Source: Burkholderiaceae bacterium (GTDB lineage: Bacteria; Pseudomonadota; Gammaproteobacteria; Burkholderiales; Burkholderiaceae_C). From it: DNA of 64,000 bases. Shown here piece by piece: positions 44,374 to 52,426 of the stretch; the stretch's first letter is position 1; each line of letters opens with the position of its first letter. Where the stretch lies: the NCBI GenBank assembly GCA_026125795.1, contig JAHCKM010000001.1:1364001-1428000 (forward strand). Reading direction: 5' to 3'. The notes below the pieces were generated by a model. It made no database searches, had not been told where the DNA came from, and saw only the letters and a program-made list of their open reading frames with translations. A program made the position numbers and the translations under genes.

Positions 44374-45356
44374 ACAACGTGCACGTGGTGCGCGGCACGC
44401 GCAAGAGCCGGATCGCGCTGTGGGTCGGCCTCGCGCTGGTGGCGGTGGCGGCCAGCATGCCGTGGTGGGCCGAGTCGAGCTGGATGCGCGAGTTCGTCGA
44501 GATCGCCTGCTACTTCGTGTTCGCGATGATGTGGAACCTGCTGGCCGGCTATGGCGGCATGGTGTCGATCGGGCAGCAGGCGTTCTTCGGGTTCGGCGGC
44601 TATGTGATGCTGATGCTCGGCAACATGGCCGGCGTCAACCCGTTCGTCGCCATCCCGATCGCGGCAATCGCCACCGCGATCGTCGCGCTGCCGGTGTCGT
44701 GGGTGGCGTTTCGCCTCCAAGGCGGCTACTTCGCCATCGGCACCTGGGTCATCGCCGAGGTGTTCCGGCTGAGTTTCGCCAACCTGAGCATCGTCGGCGG
44801 CGGCTCGGGCACCAGCCTCACCGCACTGCGCGGCATCGAGCGCGCCACACGCGAGAGCCTCACGTTCTGGATCGCTCTGGCCTGCGTGGTGGCGGCGATC
44901 GGCGGCGTCTACCTGTTCCTGCGCAGTCAGCTCGGCCTGGCGCTGCTCGCGATCCGCGACAACGAGGTCGCCGCCGAGAGCCAGGGCATCGACGTGAAGC
45001 GCACCAAGCTCGCGGTGTACCTGGCGGCGGCGTTCGGCGCCGGGCTGGCCGGTGCGCTGTACTTCGTGGGCAATCTGCGCATCAGCCCCGATGCGGCGTT
45101 CAGCGTCAACTGGACCGCTTTCGCGATCTTCATGGTGGTGATCGGCGGCCTCGGCCGCATCGAAGGGCCGATCGTCGGCGCCGTCCTGTTCTGGGCGCTG
45201 AACCGGTTCTTCAGCGACTACGGCAGTTGGTACTTGATGGGATTGGGCCTACTGGCGATCGGTGTCACCATCTTCTTCAGGCAGGGCCTGTGGGGATGGC
45301 TGCAGCAACGCCACGGCTGGTCGCTGTTTCCGACCACGCGGCGCCTGAACGATTGA
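44370..45356 (+). CDS. livM: liv-type ABC transporter permease (LivM-like) of the hydroquinone operon
   Basis: A 328-residue permease with about ten hydrophobic segments. LivM features are YGGMVSIGQQAFFGFGGYVM (about 61-80), RLQGGYFAIGTWVIAEVFRL and the coupling loop AIRDNEVAAESQGIDVKRTK (about 194-213). The C-terminus is long and basic (WLQQRHGWSLFPTTRRLND). It completes the transporter; the Dabb gene follows 11 bp downstream. Confidence 0.88.
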   Translation: MNNVHVVRGTRKSRIALWVGLALVAVAASMPWWAESSWMREFVEIACYFVFAMMWNLLAGYGGMVSIGQQAFFGFGGYVMLMLGNMAGVNPFVAIPIAAIATAIVALPVSWVAFRLQGGYFAIGTWVIAEVFRLSFANLSIVGGGSGTSLTALRGIERATRESLTFWIALACVVAAIGGVYLFLRSQLGLALLAIRDNEVAAESQGIDVKRTKLAVYLAAAFGAGLAGALYFVGNLRISPDAAFSVNWTAFAIFMVVIGGLGRIEGPIVGAVLFWALNRFFSDYGSWYLMGLGLLAIGVTIFFRQGLWGWLQQRHGWSLFPTTRRLND

Positions 45357-45367
45357 GGAGCGGCACG

Positions 45368-45697
45368 ATGATCCGACACGTGGTGATGTGGGAGCTGCAC
45401 GACGCGGCGAATGCGGCGTCGTTTCGCGACGCGCTGCTGTCGTGTGCCGGCCTGGTGGAGGGCCAGCGCGGCTACGAGGTGGCGCTGCGCCACAGCACCC
45501 TGCCGGCGTCGGCGCACGTGTGCCTGATCGCCACCTTCGACGATGCCGATGCGCTCAAGCGCTACCAGGAGCATCCGGTGCACCAGGCGGTGAGCCAGCG
45601 CATCGGCCCGCTGCGCAAGGCGCGCCACCTGCTGGACTACGAGGTGTCCGACGAGGCCCACACCGTCGACGCGACGGAGCTGGCCCTCGTCGTCTAG
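45368..45697 (+). CDS. Dabb (stress-responsive A/B barrel) domain protein
   Basis: A 109-residue ferredoxin-like dimeric barrel protein. The opening MIRHVVMWELHD and the later CLIATFDDADALKRYQEHPV (about 62-81) are the usual Dabb motifs; the histidines in these positions are typical. GAGGAG lies about 10 bases before the ATG. Members of this family include small ligand-binding proteins and cyclases or isomerases; as the last gene of the hydroquinone operon it may handle a pathway intermediate (inference). It converges on the TPR gene with a 41-bp gap containing GGGGC/GCCCC arms. Confidence 0.78.
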   Translation: MIRHVVMWELHDAANAASFRDALLSCAGLVEGQRGYEVALRHSTLPASAHVCLIATFDDADALKRYQEHPVHQAVSQRIGPLRKARHLLDYEVSDEAHTVDATELALVV

Positions 45698-45738
45698 CTA
45701 CAAGGAGGCTTGGGGCGCCCGGCGCGGGGCCCCGGCCT

Positions 45739-47010
45739 TCAGTTCCAGCGCGCGGCGCGCTCGCGCTTCAGCGCGTCGGCGAACAGCTTCTGCCCGTCGC
45801 GCTCGGCGGCCTCGATCAGCGTGAGGTCGATCACGTCGCGCTGCGCGTGGCTGCCGCCGAAGCGGTAGGCCTTGCTGCGCACCGGACGCAGCAGCTGCAC
45901 CGCCTCGGCATACCGGCCGCCGCCGAACGCGTGCACCGCCTGCGTCGCCGCGCGGCCCACGTCGCACAGGAACTGCGCGTTGTCGCCGTCGATCTGCAGC
46001 GCGCGCGCCTGCGTGGCGAGCAGCCGCTGCGCATCGGCCTGGCGGTCGGCGCCGACGAAGGCCATCATCGCGTGCAGGTCGTTGAACGCGTAGTTGCCGG
46101 CTTCGGCCAGCACCGACCAGCGCTCGGCCAGCGCCTGCCAGCGGTTGCCCACGTCGATGCCGCGCAGGTGCAGCCGCCACAACATCGCCGACGCGTCGAT
46201 CATGTCGAGCACCACCGCCGAGCCGGTGCCCAGCACGCGCGCATCCACCAGCTTCAGCACTTCGTCGATCTCGTCGAGGCCGAGGTGGAACAACGCCAGG
46301 TGCCACCAGTTGTGGATGGCGAAGAAACTGCCCTCGCTCCAGGTGGATGTGTTGGCGCCCAGCCAGGCCACGCCGTCGCGGCGCCGGTTCTGCATCTCCA
46401 TCACGTGCGCCACCGCGTGCCAGCCCCAGCCGTCGCGCGGCTCCAGCGCGACGGCGCGGCGGCCCATCGCCTCGGCGCGCGTGTAGTCGCCGGTCTCCTC
46501 GAGGCCGAACGCGTACATGCTCTGCACCGCGTGGTAGCCCGGCATGCCGAGGTGCCACGCGCCTTCTGCGCGCGCGATGCGGTCGCGCAGCATGCGCGCG
46601 TGGCCGGTGAAGAAGTCCACCTGATGGCCGGCCTGCAAGGCCAGCAGGTCGAGCGGGTAGCGGATGCTCAGGTCTTCAAGGACCAGGCCGGCGGCATGCC
46701 AGCGCCCGTTGGCCAGGTGCGCCACGGCGCGCAGGTGCATCGCCTCGCGCTCGTCGGCCGGCAGTGCCTGCGCAGTTTGCAGCGCTTCGCGCGCGGCTGG
46801 CAGCCCGGCCGGTTCGGTGCCGAGCAGGTTGAGATAGGCCACCAGCACGTGGCCCATCGTCATCTCGGGGCTGGTCTCGAGCGCCTTCTGAGCGCCGGCG
46901 AGCGGGTCGTTGATGTAGCAGCGAAAGTCGGCGCAGGCGAGCTCGAAGGGCTCGAGCGATTGCGCCGTGGCGCCGCTGAAGGCGTGGCCGAGGCTGTCGT
47001 GGATCGTCAT
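45739..47010 (-). CDS. TPR protein, TTC38-like
   Basis: A 423-residue helical protein resembling the eukaryotic and bacterial tetratricopeptide repeat protein 38 family. Recognisable blocks are LVAYLNLLGTEPAGLPAARE (about 56-75), EREAMHLRAVAHLANGRWHA (about 87-106), VQSMYAFGLEETGDYTRAEA and GWGWHAVAHVMEMQNRRRDG (about 194-213), and EGSFFAIHNWWHLALFHLGL (about 226-245) with the family HNWWH motif. No signal peptide. Molecular function is unknown in the family. The ATG at 47010 is the only good start. It lies 42 bp downstream of the SARP-like regulator gene on the same strand. Confidence 0.75.
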   Translation of the reverse strand: MTIHDSLGHAFSGATAQSLEPFELACADFRCYINDPLAGAQKALETSPEMTMGHVLVAYLNLLGTEPAGLPAAREALQTAQALPADEREAMHLRAVAHLANGRWHAAGLVLEDLSIRYPLDLLALQAGHQVDFFTGHARMLRDRIARAEGAWHLGMPGYHAVQSMYAFGLEETGDYTRAEAMGRRAVALEPRDGWGWHAVAHVMEMQNRRRDGVAWLGANTSTWSEGSFFAIHNWWHLALFHLGLDEIDEVLKLVDARVLGTGSAVVLDMIDASAMLWRLHLRGIDVGNRWQALAERWSVLAEAGNYAFNDLHAMMAFVGADRQADAQRLLATQARALQIDGDNAQFLCDVGRAATQAVHAFGGGRYAEAVQLLRPVRSKAYRFGGSHAQRDVIDLTLIEAAERDGQKLFADALKRERAARWN

Positions 47011-47052
47011 GGTGAGGCTCCGGTTGCAATGTGATCGGGGGTCAGGGAAAGG

Positions 47053-47661
47053 TCAAGCCGCCAGCGGCAGCGCGTCATGCGGCTCCAGCCGCAACAGGGC
47101 CGAGGCCGCGGCTTGCGCGGCCGCGCGGTCGTTGGCGGCGCGCGCCAGCTCGATGGCGCGTCGCAACGCCTGCGTCAGCCGCGCGTGCTGCACGCGGCGG
47201 CGCTGCTCGAGCCAATCGTCGAAGGCGTCGCTGTCGAGCGCAAAGCCGGCCAGCAGCTGCCCGGCCTGCGGTGCGAGCAGTGGCTGCACCGCGTCCAGAT
47301 CGAGGCGGCGGCCGAGCAGCACGCGCGCCATGGCACGTTCGGTGTCGTGCAGGTCGCTGGCCAGGTCGGGCACCAGCCACAGCGCATCGTGGTCGCCGCA
47401 CACCAGCGTGCGGCCGACGCGCTCGTGCACCGCATGCACCAGGCGGCGCAGCCGGGTTCGTGCCACGCCGGGTGCGGCGTCGGGCCACAGCAGCGCGGCC
47501 AGCGTGTCGCGGCCCACGCGATGCGGGTGGTCGGCCAGATAGGCCAGCAGCGCCAGGCCGTGCTTCAACGGCAGCGGCGCTGCATCGCCTTGCAGGTGGA
47601 CCGCCGGGTAGCCGTGCAGGCTCATGCGCGCGGGACTCGTGCGGCAGGTTTCATTTGTCAT
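47053..47661 (-). CDS. short SARP/BTAD-type winged-helix regulator
   Basis: About 202 residues. The N-terminal half is an OmpR-like winged helix of the SARP type (PLPLKHGLALLAYLADHPHR, then VGRDTLAALLWPDAAPGVAR and TRLRRLVHAVHERVG), and the second half is a helical stretch like the first one or two units of a bacterial transcriptional activation domain, ending abruptly at LLRLEPHDALPLAA. Full-length relatives continue with more TPR-like units or an ATPase, so this one is short, either naturally or by truncation. Starts at 47670, 47661 and 47625 are all possible; none has a clear ribosome site. Divergent from the ATPase regulator and upstream of the TTC38-like gene. Confidence 0.65.
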   Translation of the reverse strand: MTNETCRTSPARMSLHGYPAVHLQGDAAPLPLKHGLALLAYLADHPHRVGRDTLAALLWPDAAPGVARTRLRRLVHAVHERVGRTLVCGDHDALWLVPDLASDLHDTERAMARVLLGRRLDLDAVQPLLAPQAGQLLAGFALDSDAFDDWLEQRRRVQHARLTQALRRAIELARAANDRAAAQAAASALLRLEPHDALPLAA

Positions 47662-47742
47662 CGGATGCATGGCTGAAAGGATCAACAAGTTCGTCGAGTG
47701 GGCGCATCATCCGCAGCTCGCGCCCGGCCGTCGGTGAGACGC

Positions 47743-47764
47743 CGGTAAAACCTCGGTAAATCCT
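47743..47764. promoter_or_regulatory. 11-bp tandem direct repeats, probable winged-helix binding site
   Basis: CGGTAAAACCT (47743-47753) is followed directly by CGGTAAATCCT (47754-47764), 10 of 11 bases identical. Direct repeats one helical turn apart are how OmpR-type winged-helix dimers bind. The site lies 60 bp before the ATG at 47824 and between two divergent genes that both encode such a domain. Confidence 0.6.
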
Positions 47765-47823
47765 CGCGTCCGCACGGTCGCCCCGATGCGCCCATGCGTG
47801 CTGCGAGTCCGTACGTGAAGCGC

Positions 47824-50331
47824 ATGCAGGTCCAAGAGTTTCAGTTCAATCGTTTCGTGCTGCGCCCGCAAGCGCGCGAGCTGCTCGACGGTGGCGCGCC
47901 GGTGCGCATCGGCGATCGTGCGTTCGATTTGCTGTCGGCGCTGGTCGAGGCGCGCGGCGAGGTGGTGTCGCGTGACGCGCTGTTCGCGCGTGCCTGGCCC
48001 GGCCGCGTGGTGATCGACGACAACCTCAAGGTGCAGGTGATGGCGCTGCGCAAGCTGCTCGGCGCCGATGCCGTCGCCACGGTGCCGCGGCGAGGCTACC
48101 GCTTCGGGCTGCCGCTGCGTCGGTGCGCCGACGCGCCGGCTGCCGCGTCCGCCGCGGTGCCGGCCGGTCTGATCGGTCGCGACGGCGAGCTGGCGCAGTT
48201 GCAGCGTGCGCTGGCGGCGTCGCGCCTGGTGTCGCTGGTCGGCCCGGGCGGCGTCGGCAAGACCCGGCTGGCCACGGCCGTTGCCGAATCCTTGACGGCG
48301 CGCTTCGCCGATGGCGTCCACGTGGTCGAGCTGGCCTCGCTGGCCGATGCGCGCCGCGTGCCCGAGGCGGTGGCGCGCGTGCTGCGGCTGCCGGCGATGC
48401 CACGTAGCGTCGATGAACGCGCGCTGGGCCGGGCGTGCACGCCGCTGGCGCTGCTGATCGTGCTCGACAACTGCGAGCACCTGCTCGGCGCCGTATCGTC
48501 GATGGTCGAGTGCCTGCTCGAGTCGGCACCCCACGTCACGTTGCTCACCACCACTCAGGAACCGCTCGGCCTGCGCGAGGAGCTGGTGCTGCGCTTGCAC
48601 GGGCTGCGCTGCGGCGATGGCACCGTTGCGTCACGCGACGCACCGGCGGTGCAGCTGTTCGCCGCGCGTGCACGAGCCGTGGACGCGCAGTTCACGCTCG
48701 ACGACGACAACGTCGCGGCCGTGTCCCAGATCTGCCGCAGCCTCGAGGGCATGCCGCTGGCGCTCGAGCTGGCCGCGGCGCGCGTGCCGCTGCTCGGCGC
48801 CGCCGGCGTGCTGCAGCGGCTCGACCATCAATTGAAGCTGCTGACGCGCGGCAGCGCCGACGCGCCCGAGCGTCAGCAGACGCTGCGCGCCGCGATGCAG
48901 TGGAGCCACGGCCTGCTCGATGCGACGCAGAAGGCCGTGTTCCGCCGCCTCGCGGTGTTTGCCGACAGCTTCACGCTGCAAGGCGCGCAGGCGGTGGCCG
49001 GCGACGATGCCATCGACGAGTGGATGGTGCTCGATGCGCTCGACGCGCTGGTGGCGAAGTCGCTGGTGCAGATGGCCGGCGGCACACACAAGCGTGCACG
49101 GCTGCTGTCCAGCGCGCGCGCGTTCGCGCTCGAGCGGCTTGAGGAGTCCGGCGAGCGCGTGGCGACGCAGCGGCGCCACGCGCAGTGGGTGCAGCGCGTG
49201 TTCGAGGATGCGGCTCTGCGCGTGCAGGACGAGCCGCTGCGCACCTGGCTCGATGCGCTGTGGCCCGAGGTGCACGACCTGCGCGCGGCGCTGCGTTGGG
49301 CGGCCGACCACGACGCCGAGGCCTTGCTCGCGTTGGTCGGCCTGGCCGGTTCGTTCTGGGCGCCGGCGCCGCTCGACCGCGAGGCCGCTCCATGGCTCGC
49401 CGCAGCCCGCGGCAGCGTGCACGAGGCCACCGCGCCGCTGCTGGCGGCGCGTTATTGGCAGGCGGTGGCGCTGCGTTCGGTGAACCCGGTGGTGCCGATC
49501 GCGCAGTCGCTCGAGGCGGCGCAGCGTGCGCTGGACCTGTTCGAGCAACTCGGCGACGACATCGGCCGCTACCGCATGCTCGGGCTGCTGGTGCAGCACG
49601 GCCGGCGCGTGAACCCGCCGCTCGATGTGCACGCACTGCTCGAGCGCATGCGGGCCATCGAGCAGCCCGACTGGCCGCCGCTGCGCCGCATGCTTCGGCT
49701 GCGCGTCGAAGGCATCGTGATGGCGCGCTCGGGCGACTGGCAGGCTTATCGCGAGCGCTTCCGGCAGGAAGCCGCGATGCTGGTCGAGGCCGGCGACGAG
49801 ATGCGCTCGTGGGGCGCGCTGCACCACGTGGCGCTGGCCGAGATCGCGCTGGGACGGCCGCGCGCCGCCATCGACACCATGGTGCCGGTGGTGCAGCGGC
49901 TGCGCGAGGTGGGGCTGCTGCGCGAACAATGGACGCGCCCGGCGGTGCTGCTGCTGGCCCGCATCGAGGCGGGCGAGGCGATGGCCGCGGCCGCTGCGGT
50001 GCGCGAGGTGGTCACCTTGCTGCGCGTGGCCGGCGCGCCGGCGTGGATCGCCGACCACCTGAGCCTGTGGGCGCTCGACAGCGGCGCTGTCGAACTGGCC
50101 GCGCAGCTGAGCGGATGGGCCGACGCCGCGATCGCACGCGGACCCGAACCGCGCAACTGGCACGCGCGCACGGTGCACGAGCGCGTGCTGCCGCGGCTCG
50201 ACGCGGCGCTGGGTGTCGACGCGCACCAGCGCGCGCGCCAGGCCGGCCGTGCGCTCAGTGACGATGCGGCGCTGCGCCTGGTGCTGGCGCACGCCGAGCA
50301 CGGCGCGTCAGACGGTCGGCCGCAGCGGTGA
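47824..50331 (+). CDS. winged-helix ATPase regulator (OmpR-type DNA-binding domain fused to NB-ARC-like ATPase)
   Basis: An 835-residue regulator. Residues about 1-97 are an OmpR-type winged helix (FNRFVLRPQARELLDGG, ALRKLLGADAVATVPRRGYR). An ATPase follows with Walker A GPGGVGKT (about 140-147), Walker B LLIVLDNCEHLL (about 210-221) and the downstream GMPLALELAAARVPLLG motif, as in AfsR/LuxR-type STAND proteins. The last 400 residues are helical, TPR-like, and would sense a partner or ligand. The ATG at 47824 is preferred to 47794. STAND proteins are ATP-switched signal integrators. Target genes are not evident beyond the divergent SARP-like/TTC38-like pair. Confidence 0.8.
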   Translation: MQVQEFQFNRFVLRPQARELLDGGAPVRIGDRAFDLLSALVEARGEVVSRDALFARAWPGRVVIDDNLKVQVMALRKLLGADAVATVPRRGYRFGLPLRRCADAPAAASAAVPAGLIGRDGELAQLQRALAASRLVSLVGPGGVGKTRLATAVAESLTARFADGVHVVELASLADARRVPEAVARVLRLPAMPRSVDERALGRACTPLALLIVLDNCEHLLGAVSSMVECLLESAPHVTLLTTTQEPLGLREELVLRLHGLRCGDGTVASRDAPAVQLFAARARAVDAQFTLDDDNVAAVSQICRSLEGMPLALELAAARVPLLGAAGVLQRLDHQLKLLTRGSADAPERQQTLRAAMQWSHGLLDATQKAVFRRLAVFADSFTLQGAQAVAGDDAIDEWMVLDALDALVAKSLVQMAGGTHKRARLLSSARAFALERLEESGERVATQRRHAQWVQRVFEDAALRVQDEPLRTWLDALWPEVHDLRAALRWAADHDAEALLALVGLAGSFWAPAPLDREAAPWLAAARGSVHEATAPLLAARYWQAVALRSVNPVVPIAQSLEAAQRALDLFEQLGDDIGRYRMLGLLVQHGRRVNPPLDVHALLERMRAIEQPDWPPLRRMLRLRVEGIVMARSGDWQAYRERFRQEAAMLVEAGDEMRSWGALHHVALAEIALGRPRAAIDTMVPVVQRLREVGLLREQWTRPAVLLLARIEAGEAMAAAAAVREVVTLLRVAGAPAWIADHLSLWALDSGAVELAAQLSGWADAAIARGPEPRNWHARTVHERVLPRLDAALGVDAHQRARQAGRALSDDAALRLVLAHAEHGASDGRPQR

Positions 50332-50451
50332 ACACACGCCTGCCTCGGGCGTGTCGTCGTGGCAGGGGGTTGGCGTGGCGCGGTGCGGCGCGCCCGCGCC
50401 GCAACCCGCCAGCACCACGACGAACGTCAAACGCGCTGCGATGCGGCGCAT
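50308..50451 (-). CDS. 47-residue lipoprotein, coupled to the upstream hydrolase gene
   Basis: A small gene read on the minus strand directly behind the hydrolase: the hydrolase stop and this ATG form TGAGATG (50455-50449). The product has a two-arginine N-terminus, a hydrophobic core (LTFVVVLAG) and a lipobox LAGC with C17, then about 30 polar residues with two more cysteines (C30 and C40) and a proline-rich tail. This is the organisation of tiny outer-membrane lipoproteins of the entericidin type, without clear identity. It overlaps the 3' end of the ATPase regulator gene by 24 bp on the opposite strand. An inverted repeat ACACGCC/GGCGTGT (50334-50354) lies inside it. Confidence 0.55.
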   Translation of the reverse strand: MRRIAARLTFVVVLAGCGAGAPHRATPTPCHDDTPEAGVCSPLRPTV

Positions 50452-50452
50452 C

Positions 50453-51325
50453 TCAATGCGAGCGCGGCAGCTCGGCCACCAAGCCGGGGCTGCGCCGCGG
50501 CGCGCCGCGCGCGGCTAGCGCGTCGACGAACCGCTGCAGGTCCTGCGTCACGCGCGTCGGCTGCTCCCAATGCACGGCATGGCCCACGCCGTCGTACACC
50601 TGCAACTCGGCCGCGGGCAGCACGCTGCGCAGCCGGTCCTGGTCGGCGCGCGGCACGAACGCGTCGGCGCTGCCCCACAGCAGCAGCACCGGCATCGTCA
50701 GCGTGGGCAGGCCGGCGCAGAAGCTGTCGGCGAGCAGGCCGTCGAAGGCGGCGCGCCAGACGCGTGCCGGCACCTTGCGGCTTTCGCGCACCATCATCTC
50801 GAGCCACGTGGCGTCGAGCGGACCGGCCAGCGTGCTGACCTGAAACTCGCGCGCGACGCCGTCGGGGATCGGATCGCGCAGCGCCTCGATTTCGGTGTCG
50901 CGGTAGGCGCGCAGGTCCGGCTTGTCGCCAAAGCTGGCAAACGCGCCGATGCCGACCAGGGCACGCACGAGGTCGGGTCGGTCGATCGCGAGCTGCATCG
51001 CCACTGCGGCGCCCATCGAGTGGCCCACCACCACCATCGGCTGCAGCTGCAGCGCCTCGGCCAACAGCGCGACATCGCCGGCGATGTCGGCCAGCGCGTA
51101 GTGCGGCGGGCGGTCCGATTCGCCGTGGCCGCGCACGGACACCGCGATCGTGTGCCAATGCTTGGGCAGCTGTTGCCACATCGGCTCGTACGACAGGCGC
51201 GAGTCGGTGATGCCGTGCAGCAGCACCACCGGCACGCCGTCGCGCGCGCCTTGCTCGGCGATTTCCAGCTGCACGCCGTTGGGCAGGGCCACGCGGCGGA
51301 CGACGGTGAATTCGGGTCGGGTCAT
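50453..51325 (-). CDS. alpha/beta-fold hydrolase
   Basis: A 290-residue serine hydrolase. HG oxyanion motif in VVLLHGITDSRLSYEPMWQQ (about 33-52), nucleophile serine in VVVGHSMGAAVAM (near 98), acid in LLWGSADAFVP and histidine in YDGVGHAVHWEQP near 252. The fold and GHSMG elbow resemble hydrolases of aromatic ring-cleavage products and lipases; the substrate is not determined. No signal peptide. The ATG at 51325 starts at the family N-terminus and the preceding in-frame stretch is not protein-like. It lies 101 bp downstream of the AcuI-type gene on the same strand. Confidence 0.85.
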   Translation of the reverse strand: MTRPEFTVVRRVALPNGVQLEIAEQGARDGVPVVLLHGITDSRLSYEPMWQQLPKHWHTIAVSVRGHGESDRPPHYALADIAGDVALLAEALQLQPMVVVGHSMGAAVAMQLAIDRPDLVRALVGIGAFASFGDKPDLRAYRDTEIEALRDPIPDGVAREFQVSTLAGPLDATWLEMMVRESRKVPARVWRAAFDGLLADSFCAGLPTLTMPVLLLWGSADAFVPRADQDRLRSVLPAAELQVYDGVGHAVHWEQPTRVTQDLQRFVDALAARGAPRRSPGLVAELPRSH

Positions 51326-51426
51326 GGGCAGGCTCCACGCTGTGCGCCGTCCGGAGCGGACAGCACGAGGCGCGCAGCCTGCACGGCCGGCGTCCGCTGC
51401 GCGTCCGCCGCGCCCCTGCACCGGAC

Positions 51427-52413
51427 TCAGCGTTTCACGTTGACCACCGTGCGCCCGCGCACCTGGCCCTCGAGCAGCCGCGGCGCGTACGCGATCACCT
51501 CCGACAGGCCGATCTCGGTCACCATCGCGTCGAGTGTCTTGGCATCGAGGTGCTTGGCCATCAACGCCCAGGCGTCGCGCCGCTGATCGTTGGGCACCAG
51601 CACGCTGTTGATGCCGTACAGCGTGACGCCGCGCAGGATGAACGGCATCACCGTGGTCGGAAAGTCGCCGCCTTGCGCCAGGCCGCAGGCGGCCACGGCG
51701 CCATAGAAACGCGTTTGTGCGCACGCATTGGCCAGCGTGTGGCTGCCCACGGTGTCGACCACGCCGGCCCACACCTCTTTCTGGAGCGGCTTGCCGGGCT
51801 GCGCGAGCTCGCCGCGCTCGACGATGCGCTGCGCGCCGAGGCGCTTGAAATAGTCGGCCTCCTGCGGGCGGCCGGTGGATGCGACCACGCGGTAGCCCAA
51901 ACTGCCGAGCAGCACCACCGCCACCGAGCCCACGCCGCCGGCCGCCCCGGTGACCAGCACCTCGCCGTCGCCGGGCTTCAGGCCGTGGCGCTGCAGCGCC
52001 ATCACGCTGAGCGCGGCGGTGAAGCCGGCGGTGGCGATCGCCATCGCGCTGCGGCTGTCGAAGGGGGCCGGGACCTTCAGCAGCCAGCCGGCGTCGAGCC
52101 GCGCCTTTTGCGCCAGGCCGCCCCAGTGGTTTTCGCCCAGGCCCCAGCCGGTGACCACCACCTTGTCGCCGGGCTTCCAGTCGGCGCTGCGGCTGGCGCT
52201 CACGGTGCCCGCGAGGTCGATGCCCGGCACCAGCGGCCAGCTGCGCACCACCGCGCCGCGGCCGGTGATGGCCAGCGCGTCCTTGTAGTTGAGCGTCGAG
52301 TACTCCACGTCGACCGTCACGTCACGATCGGGCAGCCGCGATTCGTCGAGATCGAGCAGCTCGGCACGGGTCTTCTTGTCATCGGTCTGCGACAGCAGGA
52401 TGGCTTTGAACAT
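51427..52413 (-). CDS. acuI: acrylyl-CoA reductase-type MDR oxidoreductase (AcuI/YhdH)
   Basis: A 328-residue medium-chain dehydrogenase/reductase without zinc ligands. It starts MFKAILLSQTDDKK and has STLNYKDALAITGRG, a GIDLAGTV block and the glycine-rich NADPH motif VTGAAGGVGSVAVVLLGSLG (about 153-172), all typical of AcuI/YhdH, which reduce acrylyl-CoA to propionyl-CoA and detoxify acrylate. Length equals E. coli YhdH (324). The ATG at 52413 follows AAGGAG (minus strand). Located 13 bp downstream of the BtuF-like gene and probably co-transcribed. Confidence 0.85.
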   Translation of the reverse strand: MFKAILLSQTDDKKTRAELLDLDESRLPDRDVTVDVEYSTLNYKDALAITGRGAVVRSWPLVPGIDLAGTVSASRSADWKPGDKVVVTGWGLGENHWGGLAQKARLDAGWLLKVPAPFDSRSAMAIATAGFTAALSVMALQRHGLKPGDGEVLVTGAAGGVGSVAVVLLGSLGYRVVASTGRPQEADYFKRLGAQRIVERGELAQPGKPLQKEVWAGVVDTVGSHTLANACAQTRFYGAVAACGLAQGGDFPTTVMPFILRGVTLYGINSVLVPNDQRRDAWALMAKHLDAKTLDAMVTEIGLSEVIAYAPRLLEGQVRGRTVVNVKR

Positions 52414-52426
52414 GACGAGGACTCCT

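Noticed and set aside
50334-50354. ACACGCC/GGCGTGT hairpin as terminator of the ATPase regulator gene
   Set aside because: No T-tract, and it lies inside the coding frame of the tiny lipoprotein; kept only as a note in that entry.
51326-51772. N-terminal extension of the alpha/beta hydrolase
   Set aside because: The extra 149 residues are an antisense shadow of the AcuI gene 3' end; the hydrolase fold starts at 51325.
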